Shown here one piece after another: positions 41,220 through 49,675 of a DNA stretch of 64,000 nt (positions are counted from its first letter, which is position 1; every line of letters begins with the position of its first letter). The position numbers and the translations under genes were made by a program. The notes below the pieces were generated by a model. The model saw nothing but the letters and a program-made list of their open reading frames with translations. It ran no database searches and was not told where the DNA came from. Origin of the DNA: Paenibacillus sp. J2TS4 (GTDB taxonomy: Bacteria; Bacillota; Bacilli; Paenibacillales; NBRC-103111); contig NZ_BOSH01000007.1 in assembly GCF_018403245.1 (NCBI RefSeq), positions 275,260-339,259 of the forward strand, in the 5' to 3' direction.

Positions 41220-42179
41220 CTATGGCTGAGCTTGCCGAACCAGTCCTGCGGCTCCTACCATTCCGGCATCATTGCCCAGCATCGCTGGCACAATATCGAC
41301 GCCCTCCCGTCCTGGGGCCGGTGTATACCGGTTAAAAATTTCACGAATCGGCTCGAACAGAATATCCCCTGCTCTGGACACGCCGCCCCCGAGGATAAAC
41401 CGCTGGGGATTGACTACGACAGCCAGCATCGCCATAGAACGGCCAATATAATATGCGGCCCGGTTAACGATCCGCACAGCCACCTCGTCGCCGGTTTTAG
41501 CGGCCGTGAACACATCCTTGGCCGTAATTTCCTCCATCAGCTGCAGAGAGGTTTTATCCCCGCGCTCCACCGCGTCCTTGGCCATCCGAACGATGCCGGT
41601 AGCCGACGATACGGTCTCGAGACAACCGGTTTGGCCGCAGCCGCACACGATCGCTTCCAGATCGGGAACCACCTGCATATGCCCTAGCTCGCCTCCCATG
41701 GATGAGAACCCTTGGTGGATTTGGCCATCAATGATAATACCGCCTCCGACGCCTGTTCCGAGAGTATAGCAGACCAGATTGGAGATTCCGGCACCCGCTC
41801 CGCCCCATGCTTCTCCCAGAGCGGCTACGTTAGCGTCATTATTAAGGATGACTCGTTTACCAAGCCGCTCTTCGAGAATTTGTACCAACGGGATATTGCG
41901 AAAGGGCGTGATATTGGGAGATTCCAAGACGATCCCGTTCGGAATATCGAGGAAACCGGCGATACCCGCTCCGACTCCTTCAATTTGGTCCATAGATAGA
42001 GAAGCATCCGAGACCAGCTTGCGAACATATTCCTCTATTCTGGATAGAATAACGTCCGCCCCTTCTTCCGTTCCGGTAGGTCCTTCATAGGAATGAAGAA
42101 GCTTACCTGTTTCGTCACAGACTCCAACCTTAATGTTGGTGCCTCCCAAATCGATGCCGACATAAAGATTTCCCGACAT
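41220..42179 (-). CDS. glcK: ROK-family glucokinase
   Basis: 319 residues from the ATG at 42179, preferred because GAGGTGA ends 7 nt upstream; an ATG two codons earlier nearly abuts it. ATP-binding start VGIDLGGTNIKVGV, then the ROK signature GGGIIIDGQIHQGFSSMGGELGHMQV and the zinc-binding CGCGQTGCLET. Phosphorylates glucose taken up without the PTS and feeds glycolysis. Located between rapZ and trxB, in its own unit. Confidence 0.94.
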   Translation of the reverse strand: MSGNLYVGIDLGGTNIKVGVCDETGKLLHSYEGPTGTEEGADVILSRIEEYVRKLVSDASLSMDQIEGVGAGIAGFLDIPNGIVLESPNITPFRNIPLVQILEERLGKRVILNNDANVAALGEAWGGAGAGISNLVCYTLGTGVGGGIIIDGQIHQGFSSMGGELGHMQVVPDLEAIVCGCGQTGCLETVSSATGIVRMAKDAVERGDKTSLQLMEEITAKDVFTAAKTGDEVAVRIVNRAAYYIGRSMAMLAVVVNPQRFILGGGVSRAGDILFEPIREIFNRYTPAPGREGVDIVPAMLGNDAGMVGAAGLVRQAQP

Positions 42180-42293
42180 TTCCATGTCACCTCTCCATTA
42201 TTTGACTGCTCCTGCCGCCATAGCAGTTCTAACCCGCTTTACAAATCAGAGCCACCGCGGCAGGACCGCCTAATCGATGATGTTCAATGGAGA

Positions 42294-42330
42294 AGAAAGG
42301 ATAAGTTGGTGGCAACTCATCCTTTCTTCC
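42294..42330 (-). terminator. Terminator between trxB and glcK
   Basis: GAAAGGAT-AGTTG / CAACT-ATCCTTTC stem (about 13 bp, one mismatch), 41 nt after the trxB stop codon on the minus strand, followed by TTCTCC. Confidence 0.6.
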
Positions 42331-42370
42331 CTTGTCCGCGATATTCCAGACCGTTCCGGAACCTTCGCCA

Positions 42371-43324
42371 TCATTCACTTAAGCTTTTGCTCCAGTCATG
42401 AACCATGCTGCCTTCCAGAAACTTCTCGCAATCCAGCGCCGCCATACAGCCGCTGCCTGCCGCCGTAATAGCCTGACGGTATTTATTGTCCTGAACGTCT
42501 CCGCAGGCAAATACTCCGGGAATATTCGTTTCGGAAGTCCCCGGCTTAACCTGGATGTAGCCTACTTCATCCGTATCGATCTGCCCCCCGAGAAAAGAGG
42601 TGTTGGGCGTATGCCCGATGGCGACAAAGATACCGTCGGCTTCAATAATCTCTTCCGCCCCGGTTTCGTTATTTTTCACCTTTAAGCCGGTGACACCCTT
42701 ATCGCCGGTGATTACCTCCAGCGGAGTCCGGTCAAGGCTCCACGATATTTTCTCGTTATCGCGAGCGCGGTCCTGCATAATTTTGGAGGCTCTTAATTCT
42801 TGACGACGATGAACCAGGTTCACCTCTGAAGCAAAGCGAGTCAAGAAATTAGCTTCCTCCATAGCCGAATCCCCACCGCCGACAACGATGATTTTCTTGC
42901 CGCGGAAGAAGAAACCGTCACAGGTCGCACAAGTGCTGACTCCCCGCCCAATGCTTTCCTTCTCGTTAGCGATGCCGAGAAGCTTGGCGGAAGCCCCTGT
43001 CGAAATAATGACCGTTTCGGACTCCAGCTCGCCGATCCCTTCCACGCTCATCTTGAACGGGCGTTTGCTCAAGTCGATGCTGTTGACCCAGCCGGTTTTG
43101 AATTCAGCGCCAAACCGTTCGGCCTGCTTACGCATGTTATCCATCAGTTCCGGGCCCATAATGCCGTCGGGAAACCCGGGGAAGTTTTCAACATCGGTCG
43201 TCGTCGTCAGTTGGCCTCCCGGCTCCGGGCCTTCAATGACCAAAGGGTTCAAATTAGCGCGGGCCAAGTAGATAGCCGCCGTCAATCCGGCCGGACCGGT
43301 TCCGATTACAATAGACTTATACAT
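42371..43324 (-). CDS. trxB: Thioredoxin-disulfide reductase
   Basis: 317 residues. FAD-binding start VIGTGPAGLTAAIYLARAN, redox CATCDGFF near residue 134, NADPH-binding VVGGGDSAMEEA near 154, and the C-terminal FAD motif GVFACGDVQDNKYRQAITAAGSG. Passes electrons from NADPH to thioredoxin in the cytosol. AGGAGG before the ATG. Monocistronic-looking. Confidence 0.98.
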   Translation of the reverse strand: MYKSIVIGTGPAGLTAAIYLARANLNPLVIEGPEPGGQLTTTTDVENFPGFPDGIMGPELMDNMRKQAERFGAEFKTGWVNSIDLSKRPFKMSVEGIGELESETVIISTGASAKLLGIANEKESIGRGVSTCATCDGFFFRGKKIIVVGGGDSAMEEANFLTRFASEVNLVHRRQELRASKIMQDRARDNEKISWSLDRTPLEVITGDKGVTGLKVKNNETGAEEIIEADGIFVAIGHTPNTSFLGGQIDTDEVGYIQVKPGTSETNIPGVFACGDVQDNKYRQAITAAGSGCMAALDCEKFLEGSMVHDWSKSLSE

Positions 43325-43408
43325 CTTCCATCCTCCTTACCTGGTTAGCCAATTAGAATGAGACCAGACTCGGCTGCCGAACCGCAAGGATCGGCAGAAG
43401 GTCCGGTG

Positions 43409-45172
43409 CTACTGTTCTTCTTGCTTCATATAATTGGAAAATTTAGGGAAAATCGCTTCCATCTTTTGCTTGAGCCCGCAGGTTTCATCAATGGATTTAA
43501 CATGCTTGCAGACCGTCGTCACCGATATGTTATATCTATGGGACACTTCCTCATAAGATATGGCGCGCCGATGCATCTTGGCCGTCAAATATTCCAACGC
43601 TGCGGCCCAGCCTTCCGCTTTATGAATCCCTGGAACGGAAGGATACGCTCGAGATAAGTATTCCACCCAAAGGGTTTCCATATCATATTGTTCAATCATG
43701 TCGTATCTTTTTTGCATATGCTTGAGCGCAAGCTCCAGCACCAACTGCCATTTCGGCTCCCAGATTGGAAGATCCGGAGAGACCGGCGTCGCGGGCAGCG
43801 TAACCGTTGTCCCCGCCAAGGCCGCTTGCAGCGGCTCCGTCACCCCCATGCTGCGAAGAGCGAATAAGGCGACTCTTTTCAAATAATCGTCTTCCTCCGG
43901 CTCCATAAGGAAATGGCGCAGCGCTTCCTCCACTTCCGCATCCGCAATAATCCCGAAAGCTTGGATGACTTGAAGCTTGGCTTCCACATCCCCGTGTCTC
44001 AACGCCCAAAAGAAAGACGAACGGATCAAAGGATCGCGCTTAATGGATTCGGGCACGGCATCCTTCGTTTTGGTAATCATCCGGAACTGTTCCTCGAACG
44101 GAAGATGGTAATGGTAGCTGAAATAGGGCTTGCCCGACTGGCCGGGCTCTCCCAGGTCCTCATCCAGCTGACTCAGGTAAAACCGGGGAATGTCCGATTT
44201 CGGGTCCAGCTTCTCCGCATGCTGCCAATATTTGCGCGCATCCTTCAAGCGTCCGATATTATAAGCGGCTACCGCCGTATAATGATACAAGCAGGGGTCG
44301 TCCCCTACTTCCCCGCTCTTGAGCAATCTCCTGAATAACACATAGGCGGTTTCATGCTCGCCCAAGATCCCCATCGTGGTGGCCAGCTTAAATACATGGT
44401 CATCATGAAAAGGATAGGTTTTCCTGAGCAGGGACAGCAGCTTCTCCAGCTCCTGCTCGGCGCCGAAATGCTGATAGAAAATGGCGAGATTACTTAAAGC
44501 GTGCAGGTTGCCGGGATCCATCTCCAGCACCTGTACGATGGTCTCCATCGCTTTATCAAACTGGCCCATGTAATAATAAGCCAGCGCCAGATTGTTGCGC
44601 GCCGCCAGAAAATCGGGGTACTTCTTGATGAGACGATTCAACACGCGAACCGCTTCCCCAAAGCGTCCTTCCTCCAGCAGGCTGCGAGCCTTATCATGCT
44701 CAAACAGGCTTTCCCGGCTCTTGATGAAGGTCAATGGAGTCGGCCGTTCCAATTCATAGCTGAGCAGCTCAATCATCTCTTCAGCCTCTTCCAGGTATTG
44801 GCCGCTTGGGTCTTTTTCCAAATATTGAATAATCGCTTTCTCAGCGTTTTCAAAATCTTCCATATTGGCGTAATTGTTCGCCATATAGAAATAACATTCC
44901 GTCATAGACGGATCTACTTCATCTATAATTTGCCTCAAAATCAGATTAGAATCCGAATACAGGCCCATCTCTGACAGAATCCCTGCCAAATTACAATGAT
45001 TGACCGGGTTCTCGGGCTCATAATCAACGGCTTTGCGGAAATATTTAAGAGCCTTGTCATAATGGAGTCGATCCAATGATCGGACAGCCCTCTCGAAAAA
45101 GAAGGTGGCATCCATTTTGAGTGAGATGACTTTAGGCTTTGGCTGGTCTGCCACACGTAATTTCCTTCCCAT
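43409..45172 (-). CDS. Tetratricopeptide-repeat protein with C-terminal HTH-like segment
   Basis: 587 residues from the ATG at 45172 (GGAGG 10 nt upstream; a TTG two codons earlier is only 4 nt from it). At least six TPR-like units cover residues 20-330 (for example DKALKYFRKAVDYEPENPVNHCNLAGI, GEAVRVLNRLIKKYPDFLAARNNLALAYYYMGQFDKAMETI). The middle resembles HEAT-like repeats (VEEALRHFLMEPEEDDYLKRVALFALRSM). The C-terminus (SYEEVSHRYNISVTTVCKHVKSI) reads like a helix-turn-helix. A scaffolding or regulatory role is likely; no defined partner. Located between trxB and the prs paralogue. Confidence 0.85.
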   Translation of the reverse strand: MGRKLRVADQPKPKVISLKMDATFFFERAVRSLDRLHYDKALKYFRKAVDYEPENPVNHCNLAGILSEMGLYSDSNLILRQIIDEVDPSMTECYFYMANNYANMEDFENAEKAIIQYLEKDPSGQYLEEAEEMIELLSYELERPTPLTFIKSRESLFEHDKARSLLEEGRFGEAVRVLNRLIKKYPDFLAARNNLALAYYYMGQFDKAMETIVQVLEMDPGNLHALSNLAIFYQHFGAEQELEKLLSLLRKTYPFHDDHVFKLATTMGILGEHETAYVLFRRLLKSGEVGDDPCLYHYTAVAAYNIGRLKDARKYWQHAEKLDPKSDIPRFYLSQLDEDLGEPGQSGKPYFSYHYHLPFEEQFRMITKTKDAVPESIKRDPLIRSSFFWALRHGDVEAKLQVIQAFGIIADAEVEEALRHFLMEPEEDDYLKRVALFALRSMGVTEPLQAALAGTTVTLPATPVSPDLPIWEPKWQLVLELALKHMQKRYDMIEQYDMETLWVEYLSRAYPSVPGIHKAEGWAAALEYLTAKMHRRAISYEEVSHRYNISVTTVCKHVKSIDETCGLKQKMEAIFPKFSNYMKQEEQ

Positions 45173-45386
45173 AGGCAAGGCACCTCCGTCATCTGATCAG
45201 CGGCGAACCGCATCCATCAGGTTATCAAACAAAGTATATCACAGTTAGCCCGGAATACCTACCGTTTACCTTTAGCGGAGTGTTTCTACCCCGCTCTAAC
45301 ACTTCTGATTCAGTTGACTACATGGAATCATAAGGAGGAACAGCCCCGAACAGCCCATGTTCTGGCTTCACTAATGGTGCCTGCAA

Positions 45387-46337
45387 TCAAACTCCGCCGT
45401 ATTTGAACAAAGAGCTGATAGAGCCTCCTTCTCGAATAATCCGGATGGCATTAGACAGCAGGGGAGATACGGAGATGACCTTAAAACGATCCGATCTCTC
45501 CTCCGGAATAGCTATCGAGTCGGTAATCACGACCTCCTTAATGCTTGGGTGATCCAGTCGTTGAAGCGCCGGTCCCGAGAATACCGGATGGGTCGCACAG
45601 ACGTATACATCTTTGGCGCCGCGCTCCTTCAAGCCTTCCACCACATTAATGATCGTCGTTCCGGTATCGATCAAGTCCTCGATAATGATCGGCGTCTTGC
45701 CTTCCACATCCCCAATGACGTGAGTAATCACGGACTCGTTATGCTCCGGGCGCTTCTTGATCATAATGGCAAACGGCGCTGCCAGAATATTGGCCAAATT
45801 CTCCGCCGTCGTCGCTCTTCCAGCGTCCGGGGAAACAATGATGGGGTCGGGAATGTTTTTCTTCTTAATATAATCGCTGATCAAATCCAAAGCGGTCAAA
45901 TGATCGACATTAATATTGAAGAAGCCTTGAATAGCCGGGGAATGCAGATCGATCGTGATGACCCGGTCCGCTCCGGCGGTTGTGAGAACATCGGCAACCA
46001 TTTTGGCGGAAATCGGTTCGCGCGGTGCGGATTTCCTCTCCTGCCGGGAATATCCGTAATAGGGAAGAACCAGGTTAATGGTTTTCGCGGAAGCCCGTTT
46101 GGCTGCGTCAATCATAACCAGGAGCTCAACAAAATGCTCGTTGATCGGATGTGAGAACGTTTGGACCAAAAACACATCACAGTTGCGAATCGACTCTTCA
46201 TACAGACAATAATGCTCCCCGCTTTTAAAACGGGAAAGCTTCACCCTTCCGAGAGGCTGACCCAGGTCTTGACTGATTAATTCGGCTAACTTCGGATTGG
46301 ATGAACCGGCAAATACTTTGAAATGATTGCTGTGCAT
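45387..46337 (-). CDS. Ribose-phosphate pyrophosphokinase (PRPP synthetase) paralogue
   Basis: 316 residues. Makes PRPP from ribose-5-phosphate and ATP. Family motifs: VFAGSSNPKLAELIS, EESIRNCDVFLVQTFSHPIN, a flexible loop YYGYSRQERKSAPREPIS, DLHSPAIQGFF, and IVSPDAGRATTAENLA. The PRPP loop is DLIDTGTTI where the usual reading is DMIDTAGT, and the N-terminal FKSGEHYCLYEES replaces FSDGE-type. These differences mark it as divergent from the standard Prs, which in Bacillus sits beside gcaD. Its place just downstream of hisIE, in the same direction, suggests PRPP supply for histidine synthesis. It is kept separate by a 215-nt gap. Confidence 0.85.
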   Translation of the reverse strand: MHSNHFKVFAGSSNPKLAELISQDLGQPLGRVKLSRFKSGEHYCLYEESIRNCDVFLVQTFSHPINEHFVELLVMIDAAKRASAKTINLVLPYYGYSRQERKSAPREPISAKMVADVLTTAGADRVITIDLHSPAIQGFFNINVDHLTALDLISDYIKKKNIPDPIIVSPDAGRATTAENLANILAAPFAIMIKKRPEHNESVITHVIGDVEGKTPIIIEDLIDTGTTIINVVEGLKERGAKDVYVCATHPVFSGPALQRLDHPSIKEVVITDSIAIPEERSDRFKVISVSPLLSNAIRIIREGGSISSLFKYGGV

Positions 46338-46552
46338 GATACCCTCCCGATACTTTGTAACCCACCTGCGCTACAATAAAAGGTCAATAGTATTATTATA
46401 ACGTGCCCAATGGCAAATTCAAAAGTCACACGGCCTGAATCCCTGGACATTTTAGTGAACATTTTGTTCACATTTGGCGTGAACGCCAACAAAGCGGCCG
46501 GGCTCCGGAAAGACTTTTGTTCGTCTGTCCGGGTCCGAAGCCGCAAACCAAC

Positions 46553-47290
46553 TTATTTAAAATTTCCCGCCGGTTTCTGGATATGCCTTCGGTTCAATTC
46601 CGACAGCACGTCGTCCAATGGAAGCTTGCGGTCTCTTAACAGCACGAGGAGGTGGAAGATCAAATCGCTGGATTCATAACGAAGCTCTTCATTGTCCTCA
46701 TTTTTGGCCGCGATGATCACTTCCGCCGTTTCTTCGCCGACCTTCTTCAGTATTTTGTCCACACCCTGCTCGAAAAGATACGTCGTATAAGCGCCTTCCG
46801 GGCGCTCGGCATCCCTCTCGGCGACGATCGATTCCAGCTTGCCCAGAATGGCGAACCGATCCGCTTCTGAAGAAGTCCCCAAGGGTTCTGCCTGAGGCAG
46901 AGCGACTTCGTTATGGAAGCAGGTATACCGGCCGGTATGGCAGGCGGGACCTTGAGGAATGACCTTCAGCAATAACGTATCCGCATCACAGTCGTACTGT
47001 ATGGACTGCACGTGCTGCACATTGCCGGAAGTAGCTCCCTTATGCCACAGCTCGCCGCGGGAGCGGCTCCAGAACCAGGCTTTCCCGGTTTCGCCTGTTT
47101 TATCCAGCGCTTCTTTATTCATATAAGCCATCATCAGTACATCCTTGCTGATCGCATCCTGAACGATGGCCGGGACCAGTCCCCGATCATCCCAGCGAAT
47201 GACCTCCCTGACCTGACCCAAATCTTTGCCAGGGCCGGGCTCATTATGTTCTAAATCCGCAGATTGCAGGTTTGCATTCGACTCTGTCAA
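46553..47290 (-). CDS. hisI: HisI-HisE bifunctional: phosphoribosyl-AMP cyclohydrolase / phosphoribosyl-ATP pyrophosphatase
   Basis: 245 residues; TTG start at 47290 overlapping the hisF stop (TTGA), so translation is coupled. Cyclohydrolase domain (about 30-140): AYMNKEALDKTGETGKAWFWSRSR, QYDCDADTLLLKV and the zinc-binding CHTGRYTCFH. Pyrophosphatase domain (about 150-245): SEADRFAILGKLESIVAERDAERPEGAYTTYLFEQGVDKILKKVGEETAEVI. Steps 2 and 3 of histidine synthesis. An N-terminal extension of about 30 residues precedes the catalytic part. Confidence 0.97.
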   Translation of the reverse strand: MTESNANLQSADLEHNEPGPGKDLGQVREVIRWDDRGLVPAIVQDAISKDVLMMAYMNKEALDKTGETGKAWFWSRSRGELWHKGATSGNVQHVQSIQYDCDADTLLLKVIPQGPACHTGRYTCFHNEVALPQAEPLGTSSEADRFAILGKLESIVAERDAERPEGAYTTYLFEQGVDKILKKVGEETAEVIIAAKNEDNEELRYESSDLIFHLLVLLRDRKLPLDDVLSELNRRHIQKPAGNFK

Positions 47291-48045
47291 CGAATCTCCA
47301 CCCCTTTTTGCTTCAGGACGTCCTTGACGCCTTGAACCGTTAATTCTTTATAGTGAAAAACAGTAGCGGCCAGGCCAGCATCCGCTTTTCCTTCGGTGAA
47401 TACCTCATAGAAGTGCTCAGCCGTGCCCGCTCCCCCCGAAGCGATAACCGGGATACCGACATGCTCGGATATCGCACGAGTCAACTTCAGATCAAAACCG
47501 TCCTTCGTCCCGTCCGCATCCATACTGGTCAATAACAGCTCACCGGCTCCAAGCTCCTCCGCCTGTTTGGCCCAATCCAGAGCCCGGATGCCGGTTTCGC
47601 TGCGTCCTCCATGCGTATAGACTTCCCAATCTCCCCAAGCTTCGTTATACTTGGCGTCGATCGCTACGACGATGCATTGGGAGCCAAACTTGCGGGCTCC
47701 TTCCGAAATCAGCTCGGGATTCCGGATGGCCGCCGTATTCATCCCGATTTTATCGGCGCCGGCTCTCAGCAGCCGCTTCATATCTTCGACGCTGGAGATT
47801 CCTCCTCCTACCGTTAGAGGAATGGATATTTGGGCGGCGGTTTGCCGGACCACCTCGACCATCGTCGCCCGTCCTTCCACCGATGCGGAAATGTCCAGGA
47901 AAACAAGCTCATCCACCTTTTCCTTGTCATAGAAAGCGGCCAACTCGACCGGATCTCCCGCATCCCGCAAATTCACAAAATTGACGCCCTTCACTACCCG
48001 TCCATCCTTAACATCGAGACACGCAATGATTCGTTTCGCCACCAT
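47287..48045 (-). CDS. hisF: Imidazole glycerol phosphate synthase subunit HisF
   Basis: 252 residues from the ATG at 48045 (AGGAGG 7 nt upstream), not the longer in-frame start. TIM barrel: KRIIACLDVKDGRVVKGVNF, ISIPLTVGGGISSVEDMKRLLRAGADKI, SMDADGTKDGFD, IPVIASGGAGTAEHFYE. With HisH it makes imidazole glycerol phosphate and AICAR. Usually directly preceded by hisA; here the gene upstream is hisH, separated by about 410 nt with a strong ribosome site of its own. Confidence 0.97.
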   Translation of the reverse strand: MVAKRIIACLDVKDGRVVKGVNFVNLRDAGDPVELAAFYDKEKVDELVFLDISASVEGRATMVEVVRQTAAQISIPLTVGGGISSVEDMKRLLRAGADKIGMNTAAIRNPELISEGARKFGSQCIVVAIDAKYNEAWGDWEVYTHGGRSETGIRALDWAKQAEELGAGELLLTSMDADGTKDGFDLKLTRAISEHVGIPVIASGGAGTAEHFYEVFTEGKADAGLAATVFHYKELTVQGVKDVLKQKGVEIR

Positions 48046-48239
48046 GGCTCTCCCTCCTGGTTTCAAAATTTACTGCCTTGCCGCCAGCCCGGTAAGGCAA
48101 GTCATGCGCGAGCGGCCTTCCCGCCCAATTTAGCATGCGCACTTCGGAACAAGCTTGAACTGCCATGGGCCATAATTGTCTGAATTGCCCAAAACCGCCC
48201 AGACATGGTCAATGCATTGCACATCGCATCAAAGACAAT

Positions 48240-48415
48240 CTAAAATACATGTCTTTTTGCGAAAATTCGACAAATCTCAAAAAGACGAGCAAAAATGCAT
48301 GTCAATCGCCGCAAAACTTCGAAACTCAGCGTAACAGCTAAATTCACCTGCAGTTTTGTAGGTCTTTTACTGATATTAGCTAGATTCCTCCAAAAGACCT
48401 GTATTATTGCAGGTT
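48240..48415. repeat. Degenerate intergenic repeat, copy 2, in the place of hisA
   Basis: Shares block order with 37200-37385 (GCGAAA, TCGAC, AAAT-TCTCAAAA, ATCGCCGCAAAA, GTAACAG, ACCTGCAG). It also contains a CTGCAGTTTTGTAGG / AGACCTG-TATT-GCAGG pair. The 48,046-48,454 stretch has no ORF matching HisA and no recognisable HisA remnant. Confidence 0.5.
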
Positions 48416-48454
48416 CTGGCCTTTTAGGACGCTTACAGCATCCCGTTCCCCCAG

Positions 48455-49057
48455 CTAACGGCACATTTTCAAATAATTGTCCAGCAGCCGCATGCCTACG
48501 GCTCCGCTTTTTTCCGGATGGAACTGCATCCCGTATACGTTGTTTTCATTTACGATGGCCGTCACTTGGCCGTAATAATCGGTGGAGGCCAATAAATTGG
48601 ACTCCTTCTCCAGCATAACATGATACGAATGGACAAAATAGACATGCCCCTCTTCCATCCCGGCAAAAAGCGGGCTTTCCTGGTGAAAGCTCAGCCGGTT
48701 CCAGCCCATATGCGGCACCTTGAAATCCCCTTTAAAACGAACCGCCCGACCGGGGAGCAGGCCGAGCCCGAAATGCTCGCCATGCTCCTCACTCGCGGTA
48801 AACAACAGCTGCATGCCCAGGCAGATGCCAAGCAGAGGCTTGCCTGAACGGGCGTAATCCAGGACGGCTTCTGACAGCCCGCTAGAGCGGAGCTCCCGCA
48901 TCGCATCGCCAAATGCGCCTACTCCCGGCAAAATCGCCCCGTCCGCCAGCGACAGTCTCTCAGCGTCCGAAATAACCTCCGCCTCGTATCCTAATCGCTC
49001 CACCGCTTTGCTGACGCTGTGCAGGTTGCCCATTCCGTAATCGATGATCGCGATCAA
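48455..49057 (-). CDS. hisH: Imidazole glycerol phosphate synthase glutaminase subunit HisH
   Basis: 200 residues; the start is TTG at 49057 (AAGGGGTG 9 nt upstream), reading MIAIIDYGMGNLHSV. Class I amidotransferase: nucleophile in LLGICLGMQLLF near residue 80, and the His and Glu in VYGMQFHPEKSG near 178. Supplies ammonia to HisF. Starts 3 nt after the hisB stop codon. It is followed by a 409-nt gap before hisF instead of hisA. Confidence 0.97.
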   Translation of the reverse strand: MIAIIDYGMGNLHSVSKAVERLGYEAEVISDAERLSLADGAILPGVGAFGDAMRELRSSGLSEAVLDYARSGKPLLGICLGMQLLFTASEEHGEHFGLGLLPGRAVRFKGDFKVPHMGWNRLSFHQESPLFAGMEEGHVYFVHSYHVMLEKESNLLASTDYYGQVTAIVNENNVYGMQFHPEKSGAVGMRLLDNYLKMCR

Positions 49058-49060
49058 GGC

Positions 49061-49675
49061 TTACAGCACCCCTTTCGTCGAAGGGACGCCTTTCACCCGT
49101 GGATCGATAGTTGTCGCTTCATCCAGCGCTCTCCCCAGCGCCTTGAAGATGGCTTCAATCATATGGTGCGTGTTCTGTCCGTAATGGACGATAACATGGA
49201 GGGTAATCCGCGCTTCGAGAGCGAACTTCCACAGAAATTCATGAACGAGCTCGGTGGTGAAGCTGCCTACCTTCGCAGACGGATACTCCGCTTTGTAGAC
49301 CAGGTGAGGACGGTTGCTCACGTCAATCGCCACCTGGGCGAGCGCTTCATCCATCGGCAGGAATACGTTCGCGTACCTTTTGATCCCCACTTTATCACCC
49401 AGCGCCTCGCGCAGCGCCCGGCCGAGACAGATCCCGATATCTTCGACGGTATGATGATCGTCGATTTCGACATCGCCCCGACCGTTAACCTTCAGATCAA
49501 AATGACCGTGCTTCGTAAACAAATCCAGCATATGGTTCATAAAAGGAACATCCGTCTCAATCTCAGATACTCCCGTACCGTCCACCTGAAAAGACAGCTC
49601 GATGTCGGTTTCTCCTGTTTTCCGCTGAATCGCGGCCTGACGCTGACGCGACGCCTGCACGTTATTATCGGACAT
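49061..49675 (-). CDS. hisB: Imidazoleglycerol-phosphate dehydratase
   Basis: 204 residues. Two metal-binding half-repeats: MNHMLDLFTKHGHFDLKV and DIDDHHTVEDIGI-type, then VSNRPHLVY and LVHEFLWKFA, HVIVHYGQNTHHMIEAIFKALGRAL. Step 6 of histidine synthesis, Mn-dependent. It overlaps hisD by 11 nt, indicating tight co-expression. Confidence 0.97.
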   Translation of the reverse strand: MSDNNVQASRQRQAAIQRKTGETDIELSFQVDGTGVSEIETDVPFMNHMLDLFTKHGHFDLKVNGRGDVEIDDHHTVEDIGICLGRALREALGDKVGIKRYANVFLPMDEALAQVAIDVSNRPHLVYKAEYPSAKVGSFTTELVHEFLWKFALEARITLHVIVHYGQNTHHMIEAIFKALGRALDEATTIDPRVKGVPSTKGVL

